In this document: positions 7,714 through 14,648 of the stretch, in pieces | How positions within the stretch are numbered: position 1 is the first letter of the stretch | Layout of the letters: each line of letters begins with the position of its first letter | Source of the DNA: Clostridia bacterium | GTDB taxonomy: Bacteria; Bacillota; Clostridia; Oscillospirales; CAG-272 | Assembly (NCBI GenBank): GCA_017456145.1 | Contig: JAFTJZ010000086.1 | Coordinates: 1 to 35,722 of the forward strand | Length of the DNA stretch: 35,722 nucleotides | Direction of reading: 5' to 3' | The notes under the pieces: generated by a model | Databases searched by the model: none | Told to the model about the DNA's origin: nothing | The model's input: the letters and a program-made list of their open reading frames with translations, nothing else | Translations under genes and position numbers: made by a program

Positions 7714-8577
7714 ATGATTATCGACAATAAAGTTATGCTATCATGTTTTGATTCTGCCGACAGGGCTCGGTATTATCATTGGTGTGCAGATATATCACTC
7801 GCAGGTGAAGATTATAAAGTTAATGAGATTGTGTTTTTTGCAAAAGATGAGAGAGAACCTCTTTCTGATTACATACAAGTGAAAAAATACGATGACAGTT
7901 TTTTGTTTATTGGAATCTATTCGCAGGATGCTTCATTGATATTGGAGTGTATGGAATACATTGACACAATAAAAAATGCATTTAATGAGATTGAGTTAAG
8001 AACACCTTTTCCTTCTGTTTTGGGACAGAGGAGCGTAACAACGCGATTTGTTTTTGAAATACCCCAATATCCAGCAAATCCTGTGTATTACATCAATTCT
8101 TCTGATGAACTTTCAAATTTAATTTGCAATGATGAACTTTCAAATTTAATTTGCAATGATAGAATTTCCGTTACTCTTATAAAGGATGAAGATAAGATTG
8201 AGGTTGCTCGAAAAGTGGAGAAGGGTCTGCTTGATCCGGAATCATGGGGAGATGGAAGTTTTCAACCATGCACAAATTTTAAGGATGTAAAATTCTATAT
8301 TATGCGTGTTAACGGAGAGATTGTGGGGTATCTGCGTGCCGAATGCGGATACATGAATATATATGACATAGGTTGGCTTTACATTGAACCCCAATATAGA
8401 GGAAAAGGATATGCATCTCTTTTGGTGTTGAATTTTTCAAGGGACATGTTCATGAATGGTTTAATACCGCATTACGGGTATGCTGTCTCAAAAGAATCTG
8501 CTCATGTCGCCGAAAAATGCGGATATCAATGTGATAAAACCAGCTTGATCTGCAAGACTTTAAAATGGAGTTCATAG
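7714..8577 (+). CDS. GNAT-family N-acetyltransferase
   Basis: Start 7714 is chosen because AAGGAG (7701-7706) precedes it by seven nt; the longer open frame reaches back into the dehydrogenase relic. The protein has 287 residues. The C-terminal half (about 150-287) is a GNAT fold with motif A at IEPQYRGKGYASLL (224-237), where the RGKGYA loop binds the acetyl-CoA pyrophosphate, and the late AEKCGY element. The N-terminal 130 residues are not recognised. A 27-bp exact tandem repeat doubles the residues DELSNLICN just before the GNAT part. The gene is visibly more AT-rich than its neighbours, which suggests separate acquisition. The acceptor substrate is unknown. Confidence 0.82.
   Translation: MIIDNKVMLSCFDSADRARYYHWCADISLAGEDYKVNEIVFFAKDEREPLSDYIQVKKYDDSFLFIGIYSQDASLILECMEYIDTIKNAFNEIELRTPFPSVLGQRSVTTRFVFEIPQYPANPVYYINSSDELSNLICNDELSNLICNDRISVTLIKDEDKIEVARKVEKGLLDPESWGDGSFQPCTNFKDVKFYIMRVNGEIVGYLRAECGYMNIYDIGWLYIEPQYRGKGYASLLVLNFSRDMFMNGLIPHYGYAVSKESAHVAEKCGYQCDKTSLICKTLKWSS
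8104..8157 (+). repeat. Exact 27-bp tandem duplication in GNAT gene
   Basis: 8104-8130 and 8131-8157 are identical. It keeps the frame and inserts nine residues at the boundary between the N-terminal part and the GNAT domain. Confidence 0.95.
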
Positions 8578-8685
8578 GTGTAATTGGGTTGCTATTATGC
8601 TAAGCCAAAAATCTCCGCAAGTGGTCAAACATTTGTCGTAAAACTGATACGCCGTAAACAAATAAAAGCCCTCAAAAAATCGAAA

Positions 8686-8716
8686 ACGGCGGTTCTCAAG
8701 AGCAGAGAACCGCCGT
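8686..8716. terminator. Bidirectional terminator between GNAT and tRNA-Pro
   Basis: A perfect 12-bp stem (8686-8697 with 8705-8716) with a 7-nt loop. CATTTTG follows on the plus strand and a T-rich run (TTTCGATTTTTT) follows on the minus strand. Confidence 0.75.
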
Positions 8717-8904
8717 CATTTTGAATAAAATAAAAATCGCAAAGTGTCAGAAACCCTTATGGCATATAACTTTTTCTTGACAAATGTGGTCAAACGTGTG
8801 GTCAAGCCCGTTTTTGAACGGATTTTGAGCAAAAAAATAGCGGACGTTTCCGAGGCGGTGTGAACACCAAAATGCCCGAAAAAGCCCGTAAAATAAAGAA
8901 AATT

Positions 8905-8926
8905 CGGAGGTTCGATTGAACCTCCG
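8905..8926 (-). terminator. Terminator of tRNA-Pro
   Basis: CGGAGGTTC (8905-8913) pairs with GAACCTCCG (8918-8926) around a 4-nt loop. Read on the minus strand it is followed by a T-rich tract, 4 nt after the CCA end of the tRNA. Confidence 0.8.
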
Positions 8927-8930
8927 ATTT

Positions 8931-9006
8931 TGGTCTGAGTGACAAGACTTGAACTTGCGGCCTCTACCACCCCAAGGTAGCGCGCTACCAGCTGCGCCAC
9001 ACCCAG
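8931..9006 (-). tRNA. tRNA-Pro(GGG), CCA encoded
   Basis: The minus strand folds into a full 76-nt cloverleaf. The acceptor stem CTGGGTG/CACTCAG (one G-U pair) starts at 9006; the D arm is GCGC-AGCTGGTA-GCGC; the anticodon stem CTACC/GGTAG holds loop TTGGGGT with anticodon GGG at 8973-8971; the T arm has TTCAAGT. Discriminator A and the CCA end are encoded at 8934-8931. C1-G72 and the loop sequence fit bacterial tRNA-Pro. It has its own consensus promoter and terminator, so it is a single-gene unit. Confidence 0.95.
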
Positions 9007-9039
9007 ATGCCGTTCAAGGTTTCCCTTGACGACTTGAAT

Positions 9040-9068
9040 ATTATACCACACTTGATTGGTTTTGTCAA
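9040..9068 (-). promoter_or_regulatory. Perfect sigma-A promoter of tRNA-Pro
   Basis: On the minus strand TTGACA (9068-9063), a 17-nt spacer and TATAAT (9045-9040), an exact consensus match. Confidence 0.9.
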
Positions 9069-9189
9069 TACCTTTTTTGAAAATTTTTGATTATTTTCGT
9101 CGATTTTTTATCTGCTTTTTTCTTCAATTCATTAATTTCAGTAATTCAAAAAAAATTTTGTAAATCTAACAAAAAAATGTCAAAACCCC

Positions 9190-9218
9190 TTGAAATAAGA
9201 GAAAAAACGTGTTATAAT
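9190..9218 (+). promoter_or_regulatory. Sigma-A promoter of GLUG protein
   Basis: TTGAAA (9190-9195), 17-nt spacer, TATAAT (9213-9218). The 9007-9307 gap otherwise holds only the divergent tRNA promoter and an AT-rich leader. Confidence 0.8.
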
Positions 9219-9307
9219 AGGGTTAATGGAAACAACAAATAATCATCATGAATAAAAGTGATATGAGAGATGATAATCGTTTATATTATTATTATGGAGG
9301 ATTTCTT

Positions 9308-11047
9308 ATGATCAAAAGGAGAAAAATGCGATCATTAAAGCGCTTTCTACTCTGCATATTGACTCTAACGATAACGATTTCCTGTACCATCTTTTCACCG
9401 ATCTCGGTCATGGCAGAAACTGCGTTGACAGAAGAGACGGAACTGCAAGCCGGATACACTTACACGATTGCTACCGCCGAGCAGTTATCCTATCTTTCCA
9501 CATTAGTCTCCAAAGGGATGTCCAGCCACAACATTACATTCAAATTACTCAACGATATTGACTTGAACCCCGGAATTATTTTTGATTCAAACGGTGGTTC
9601 TACGGGAGATGCGGTTTCATTCTCTCCGATCGGAACCGGTACATTTCCATTCAAAGGCATATTTGATGGCAACGGGTACACTATCCGCGGGATCTACATT
9701 AACAGCACCGACAGTGCAGATGTTGGATTGTTCGGGAGCATTGATAATGCTACCATCAAAGATGTTTCTATTTCAAACTCCTACATTTCCGGTAACGGTA
9801 CTGTTGGAGGCATCTGCGGCACTGCTAAGAACACCTCTGTAATAACACGTTGCACCAATGGCGCATACATTGTCGGAAAGGGCAATTATACCGGCGGTAT
9901 TTGCGGATATCTTACCAATCTAAAGTCCACCATTACGTATTGTGACAACAACACTGCAATCGTATCAACCGCAGAAACAACCGGTGCCACATCTTCAGTC
10001 GGTGTAGGTGGTATTTGCGGGGCAGTGAATACTTTAATGGAAGATATCCCAAGCGTGTCACACTCTTATAACACAGCCTCCATCACTGCCGCCGGAGATA
10101 ATGTCGGCGGAGTGATAGGTTATACCAATGCCCCCACGAGCATTTGTTATAACGCAGGCACAGTATCAGGGAAAGATTATGTCGGCGGCGTGTGTGGTTA
10201 TGTAGATTCCGGCAGCATAAATAATACTTACAATCTCGGCGATATTACCGGAAACATGTATGTTGGTGGCATTGCAGGATCTACAATGAATTACATATAT
10301 TGCGCTTATAGCGTTGGCTCACTCTCATGTGCAGATGCAGATACAGGTGACGAGATCGCAGGATATATCCAAAATTCCGCTGATGCTGTGTATGCGTTGA
10401 ATGGTACTTATAAAACCGAACTTTCTGTATTTGCAGGCAGCAGTCTCCCTTCCACCTTTGATATTTCCGTCTGGGAGAAACCGACTACCTCTTCAACATA
10501 CTCGTATCCTGCATTGATCGGTATAGCCAATCCCAAGTTGGATTGTGACGAAAACGGGAAATTGCAATCCGTGGCTACAAATCCTTCAGCAGATACAGCT
10601 TTGCCGCCTTCGGCATCGCATAATGTCACAGCATCTTATCAGACGGCAGCCGCATCCACTGTTGTCTACAGTGTTGATATTGCTTGGGGCTCACTGCATT
10701 TTGATTATACCGCGGGCACCTTGGGAACATGGGATCCCACAACGCATACTTACTTCGGTGAAACCTCGGGTTCCTGGAGCTGCGAGGACGGAGCCAATCG
10801 GATCACTATCACCAATCATTCCAACGTAGGACTGACCGCAACCTTCAGCTATACTCCCTCTGCAGCATATACCGGTATCAACGGAACATTTACCAATACT
10901 ACGATTGATCTGGCAACTGCAGTCGGAACCGCTTATAATAACGCACCAACGGGTTCTACCGCATTGAACTTACAGGGTGATCTTTCCGATGAAACGGCAG
11001 ACAATTCCACCATTGGAACAATTACCGTCATCTTTGCAAAAAAATAA
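9308..11047 (+). CDS. Secreted GLUG-repeat surface protein
   Basis: Start 9308 is preferred over the upstream in-frame ATG (9248) because GGAGG (9296-9300) sits seven nt before it and because it gives a clean signal peptide: basic MIKRRKMRSLKR, a hydrophobic core, and cleavage after VMA (residue 36). The mature part has a block of GLUG-type repeats (about 100-370) with recurring GGICG, GGVIGY, GGVCGY and GGIAGS motifs, expected to form a beta-solenoid. The last 120 residues form a separate Ser/Thr-rich beta domain (WDPTTHTYFG...). There is no LPXTG signal or C-terminal transmembrane helix, so it is released or held non-covalently. GLUG repeats occur in surface adhesins and peptidase-like proteins of gut bacteria; the role here is unknown. 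Confidence 0.8.
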   Translation: MIKRRKMRSLKRFLLCILTLTITISCTIFSPISVMAETALTEETELQAGYTYTIATAEQLSYLSTLVSKGMSSHNITFKLLNDIDLNPGIIFDSNGGSTGDAVSFSPIGTGTFPFKGIFDGNGYTIRGIYINSTDSADVGLFGSIDNATIKDVSISNSYISGNGTVGGICGTAKNTSVITRCTNGAYIVGKGNYTGGICGYLTNLKSTITYCDNNTAIVSTAETTGATSSVGVGGICGAVNTLMEDIPSVSHSYNTASITAAGDNVGGVIGYTNAPTSICYNAGTVSGKDYVGGVCGYVDSGSINNTYNLGDITGNMYVGGIAGSTMNYIYCAYSVGSLSCADADTGDEIAGYIQNSADAVYALNGTYKTELSVFAGSSLPSTFDISVWEKPTTSSTYSYPALIGIANPKLDCDENGKLQSVATNPSADTALPPSASHNVTASYQTAAASTVVYSVDIAWGSLHFDYTAGTLGTWDPTTHTYFGETSGSWSCEDGANRITITNHSNVGLTATFSYTPSAAYTGINGTFTNTTIDLATAVGTAYNNAPTGSTALNLQGDLSDETADNSTIGTITVIFAKK

Positions 11048-11055
11048 TAAACAGC

Positions 11056-11093
11056 GGAGCCGGATCAAAAATGTGATCCGACTCCTATTTTTT
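11056..11093. terminator. Bidirectional terminator between GLUG gene and ribulokinase
   Basis: GGAG-C-CGGATCA pairs with TGATCCG-A-CTCC (one mismatch) around a 6-nt loop, followed on the plus strand by TATTTTTTA. The two converging genes share it; the plus-strand T tract overlaps the last bases of the ribulokinase gene. Confidence 0.8.
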
Positions 11094-12705
11094 ATGATAT
11101 ACGATGATTTCCAAGGAAATCATGCAGCTGCTTGTATTTTTCAAACAACGGTTGATAAGCAGCCACATGAGCGGGGCAGGGAGAGTATGTTTTTTGTGAA
11201 GGCTTGGATATGCGCTCTGCTGCCTTTTGTATATTCTCATATGCACCTGCTGCGACCGCAGCATAAATGGCACTGCCAAGCGCTGCAGCCTGAGTCGTAC
11301 TCGCGATACGAATTTCACGGTTGAGAACATCTGCGTAGATCTGCATCATCATATCATCCTTTTTTGCGATCCCGCCGGCGGCACAGATGCGTTGGATCGA
11401 AATTCCATACTGTTCGTATTGATCCACAATGATCTTCAACCCAAATGCAGTCGCTTCGATCAAGGCGCGATAGATCTCTTCCGGCTTAGTTCGTAGTGTC
11501 AGGCCGAGAATCATACCCGTCAGAGAAGAATCCACAAGAACGCTACGATTTCCGTTCCACCAATCCAGTGCAATCAAGCCACTCTCTCCAACTGTAAGGC
11601 GGCTGGCCTTTTCGCGCAGCAACGCGTGGATTCCCATTCCGCGTGTTATCGCCTCTCGCTCATACGCTGCAGGGAGACAATTCTTAATAAACCAATCAAA
11701 AATATCACCAACTGCAGCTTGTCCCGCCTCATACGTATAATAGCCGGGAATGACACCATCCTTGACGTATCCGCAGATCCCTTCCACCTTTTTACCATTT
11801 TTATCATTAAGAATATGGCACGCAGAGGTACCCACAATAATCATGAGTTCTCCGTCTTTTGTGATATTCAACGCAGGCATAGCAGCGTGTGCATCGATCA
11901 TGGGCAAGGACACAGCCGTTCCGACGCATAAGCCACTCAATGCGGCTCCGCGTTCATCAATATATCCTGCGATCTGATCCATGCCAAGGACGTTCTTCGA
12001 TAATTTAGAGCCAACAATGCCGTCCAGCTTTGGATCAACTGCAATCATAAAGTCATTGGAGGGATATCCCGTTTCTTCATTCCAAAGGGCCTTATACCCC
12101 GCAAAAGGAGCACTGTGCGTCTCACGCCCTGTAAGCATCAGCGAAAGCCAATCACCTGCCTCAAGAAAACGAGCGGTGTTCCGGTACACTGTGGGAGCGG
12201 CGCGCAGGGTTTCCAAAATTTTCGGCAACGCCCACTCACAGGATATTTTACCGCCGTAGATCGATAACCACGCCTCATTTCTTTCCTTGGCAATCGCATT
12301 TATCTCATCCGCCTCTCGTTGTGCACCGTGATGTTTCCACAGTTTGACATAAGCGTGAGGTTCTTGTTCAAACTGCGACAGAAAACAAAGCGGGGTACCA
12401 TTCTCATCGATCGGCAGCAGCGTACAGGAGGTAAAATCAATTCCCAAGCCAATGACCTCCGATGCACAAATACCCGTCTTTGCAAGAACGTCGGAAATTG
12501 TTTCTGACAATACATCCAAATAATCATTCGGATGCTGAAGAGCAAAAGCGGCCGGGAGCTTTTGACCATTCGGCATTTGCTCTTCGATGACACCGTGCGC
12601 ATAATAGGCCGTTGATTCTCCAATCTCTTCTCCCGAATCGACATCAATTATAATACATCTGCCTGACAGCGTTCCGTAATCCATTCCAATCACATAACGG
12701 GGCAT
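11092..12705 (-). CDS. araB: Ribulokinase, FGGY family
   Basis: ATP-dependent phosphorylation of ribulose (classically L-ribulose to L-ribulose 5-phosphate) in pentose use. The 537-residue length fits AraB. The N-terminal phosphate-1 motif DYGTLSGR (9-16), the long FGGY_N half with CEWALPKILE and EAGDWLSLMLTG, and the FGGY_C half with GTSACHI, ALDWWNGNRS and the ATP-binding AAGGIAKKDDMMMQIYAD are visible. Start 12705 (MPRYVIG) is preferred to the ATG eight codons upstream because an AAGGAAGG-type site precedes it. No araA, araD or transporter lies nearby, so it is an isolated gene with its own consensus promoter. A related sugar kinase specificity cannot be excluded. Confidence 0.88.
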   Translation of the reverse strand: MPRYVIGMDYGTLSGRCIIIDVDSGEEIGESTAYYAHGVIEEQMPNGQKLPAAFALQHPNDYLDVLSETISDVLAKTGICASEVIGLGIDFTSCTLLPIDENGTPLCFLSQFEQEPHAYVKLWKHHGAQREADEINAIAKERNEAWLSIYGGKISCEWALPKILETLRAAPTVYRNTARFLEAGDWLSLMLTGRETHSAPFAGYKALWNEETGYPSNDFMIAVDPKLDGIVGSKLSKNVLGMDQIAGYIDERGAALSGLCVGTAVSLPMIDAHAAMPALNITKDGELMIIVGTSACHILNDKNGKKVEGICGYVKDGVIPGYYTYEAGQAAVGDIFDWFIKNCLPAAYEREAITRGMGIHALLREKASRLTVGESGLIALDWWNGNRSVLVDSSLTGMILGLTLRTKPEEIYRALIEATAFGLKIIVDQYEQYGISIQRICAAGGIAKKDDMMMQIYADVLNREIRIASTTQAAALGSAIYAAVAAGAYENIQKAAERISKPSQKTYSPCPAHVAAYQPLFEKYKQLHDFLGNHRIS

Positions 12706-12747
12706 ACAAATTTCCTTCCTTTTTTGCAATCAAGGTCGCTTAAATTC

Positions 12748-12776
12748 ATTATACCATTTCCATCCCGGATTGTCAA
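12748..12776 (-). promoter_or_regulatory. Perfect sigma-A promoter of araB
   Basis: Minus strand TTGACA (12776-12771), 17-nt spacer, TATAAT (12753-12748). It lies right after the terminator of the flavodiiron operon. Confidence 0.88.
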
Positions 12777-12783
12777 TAATAAT

Positions 12784-12822
12784 TGAAAAAAACAGAGACT
12801 TATGTCAAAGCATAAGCCTCTG
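12784..12822 (-). terminator. Terminator of the flavodiiron operon
   Basis: CAGAGGCTTATG pairs with CATAAGTCTCTG (one mismatch) around a 6-nt loop at 12793-12822, followed on the minus strand by a run of T (12792-12784). Confidence 0.8.
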
Positions 12823-12875
12823 AATTTGAAGAAAGAACACCGACACAGAGCATATCAGATGCGGCGTACGCTGAA

Positions 12876-14030
12876 TTATTGGCAAAGCTCGGCAGCCAGC
12901 GCTGCGATCTGTGCCTTGCTCTGATCATTCAAAGCAGAGCGGAGCGTCACCGTGTTTTGTTTGAAGGTAATATTCTTGCAGCCTTCCAGCATCGCTTTGA
13001 TCTTCTTTGCCGCTGTGGGCGCCCAACTTCCGTTTTCTATGATACCGATCTCTCGGTTCTGGTATCCACGCTCGGTCAATTCATGAATAAACTCTCTCAT
13101 AAAAGGGAAGATGTCTGCATTATAAGTGGTTGTGGCAAGCACCAATTTGCCATAACGAAAGGCATCTGCAACGGCCTCTGCCTTATCACATCTTGCAAGA
13201 TCGTGTACGACGACCGCGCCACAACCGTTCGCCTTCAGCATCTCCTCCAGGAGCTTTACCGCCTTTTTGGTATTCCCATATACAGAAGTAAAAGCAATCA
13301 CAACGCCCTCACTCTCTATCGTGTAACTTGTCCAAGTCTGATATAGCTGCAAATACTTGCCAAGATTTTCGCACAATACGGGACCGTGAAGAGGACAAAT
13401 CACGGCAATATCAAGCTCCGCAGCTCTTGCAAGCAATTTCTGTGCTTGTGCACCGTATTTGCCTACAATACCGATATAATATCTGCGCGCCTCCGACACC
13501 CAATCCTCTTGCACATCCAGCGCGCCGAATTTCCCGAAAGCATCGGCAGAGAAGAGCACACGGTCATAGCTGTCGTACGTGACCATAACCTCAGGCCAGT
13601 GAACCATCGGCGCCGCAACAAAGGTCAGCGTGTGTTTTCCAAGCGTGAGTGTATCTCCATCCTTGATCACAACGCGGCGGGATACATAATCGTCGCCATA
13701 AAACTGCAGCATCATCGTATATGCTTTTTCCGAAGAAACGATTGTCGCCTTTGGATATTGATTCATAAATGCTGCGATATTGGAAGAGTGATCCGGCTCC
13801 ATATGCTGAACGATCAGATAATCCGGCTCTCTCTCTCCGAGAATCGCTTGAATATTCTGCAACCATTCGGCACCGAAACGTGCATCAACCGAATCCATCA
13901 CGGCTGTTTTTTCATCCAGGATCACATAAGAGTTATAGGACATCCCGTTAGGAACACGGTATTGTCCCTCAAACAGATCGATTTCATGATCATTTACGCC
14001 AACGTACTTGATGTCATTTGTAATTTTCAT
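12876..14030 (-). CDS. fprA: FprA-type flavodiiron protein
   Basis: Class A flavodiiron protein, a soluble enzyme that reduces O2 to water or NO to N2O and protects anaerobes. The 384 residues comprise a metallo-beta-lactamase-like domain (about 1-240) with all expected di-iron ligands: H76-x-E78-x-D80 in HMEPDH, H144 in MVHWPE, D163 in SADAFG and H215 in PLHGP. A flavodoxin domain (about 243-384) binds FMN through TSVYGNTKK and the ATTTYNADIFP loop. There is no rubredoxin extension, so an external donor is needed. It lies 65 nt after the nitroreductase gene and ends in a terminator, so it is the last gene of a likely three-gene transcript. Confidence 0.93.
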   Translation of the reverse strand: MKITNDIKYVGVNDHEIDLFEGQYRVPNGMSYNSYVILDEKTAVMDSVDARFGAEWLQNIQAILGEREPDYLIVQHMEPDHSSNIAAFMNQYPKATIVSSEKAYTMMLQFYGDDYVSRRVVIKDGDTLTLGKHTLTFVAAPMVHWPEVMVTYDSYDRVLFSADAFGKFGALDVQEDWVSEARRYYIGIVGKYGAQAQKLLARAAELDIAVICPLHGPVLCENLGKYLQLYQTWTSYTIESEGVVIAFTSVYGNTKKAVKLLEEMLKANGCGAVVVHDLARCDKAEAVADAFRYGKLVLATTTYNADIFPFMREFIHELTERGYQNREIGIIENGSWAPTAAKKIKAMLEGCKNITFKQNTVTLRSALNDQSKAQIAALAAELCQ

Positions 14031-14095
14031 ACCTTTATCCTTTTCAGTCCCTGCTTTTATATTTTTTTATCTTAACCTTTGATGATCGTATCATT

Positions 14096-14629
14096 TTACT
14101 CGCCGACCGTTTGCACCAATTCTTCCGATGCTTTCCTCTTTTTGGGACGCAGCTTATCGTCATCCTTTGCGTACCCCAGAGTGATCACCAAGCGGACCGG
14201 TGCGTCCAAATGGCATATCTGCCGAATCTTTTCATCATCAAACCAACCGAGTATACAGCTATCCAATCCGCATTCGGTCGCAGCCGCAGTGATATAAGCC
14301 GTAAGAATACCAATATCGATCGAACGGTAATCATTACCCTTCACCTTGGCGCCGAGCGCTGCCGATTTTACATAAGGTTTTTCGGAAATCACCAGCATGA
14401 TCGGCGCATCGGCAGCAAATTTGTTCATTCCCATCCCTTGTACGGCTACAGCAACCTGCTTGGCTGCCTCTCCCTTACAAACCGAAATCAAATAGGGCTG
14501 GCCGTTACAAGCGGAAGGAGAAAGACGTGCCACCTGCAAGATTCGGTCAATTTTTTCCTGCTCGACAACCTTGTCCGCGTTGTAGCTGCGACAGGATTGT
14601 CTGGTGCTGGCAATATCATAAAAATTCAT
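14096..14629 (-). CDS. Nitroreductase-family flavoprotein
   Basis: The protein is 177 residues from the second ATG (14629), which I prefer because the GGGAG site is ten nt upstream of it but only one nt from the first ATG (14638). The nitroreductase fold is seen in STRQSCRSYNADKVV (FMN phosphate contact), ARLSPSACNGQPY, and DIGILTAYITAAATECGLDSCILGWFD with the later ITLGYAKDD end. It should bind FMN as a homodimer and use NAD(P)H, with an unknown acceptor. It starts 19 nt after the SGNH hydrolase gene and is followed by fprA. Pairing with a flavodiiron protein suggests redox defence, but that is inference. Confidence 0.88.
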   Translation of the reverse strand: MNFYDIASTRQSCRSYNADKVVEQEKIDRILQVARLSPSACNGQPYLISVCKGEAAKQVAVAVQGMGMNKFAADAPIMLVISEKPYVKSAALGAKVKGNDYRSIDIGILTAYITAAATECGLDSCILGWFDDEKIRQICHLDAPVRLVITLGYAKDDDKLRPKKRKASEELVQTVGE

Positions 14630-14648
14630 GTGTATCATGCTCCCTTCG

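Larger units (their letters stand above)
8578..8930. other. 353-nt intergenic region with terminators
   Basis: It holds the bidirectional hairpin at 8686, the tRNA terminator at 8905, and three copies of the word GTGGTCAA (8621, 8786, 8798). Open frames here lack ribosome binding sites. It could be a scar of past integration beside the tRNA gene, but nothing decisive is visible. Confidence 0.4.

Noticed and set aside
8716-9051. 111-residue minus-strand ORF
   Set aside because: It runs through the tRNA-Pro gene and its terminator and has no ribosome binding site.
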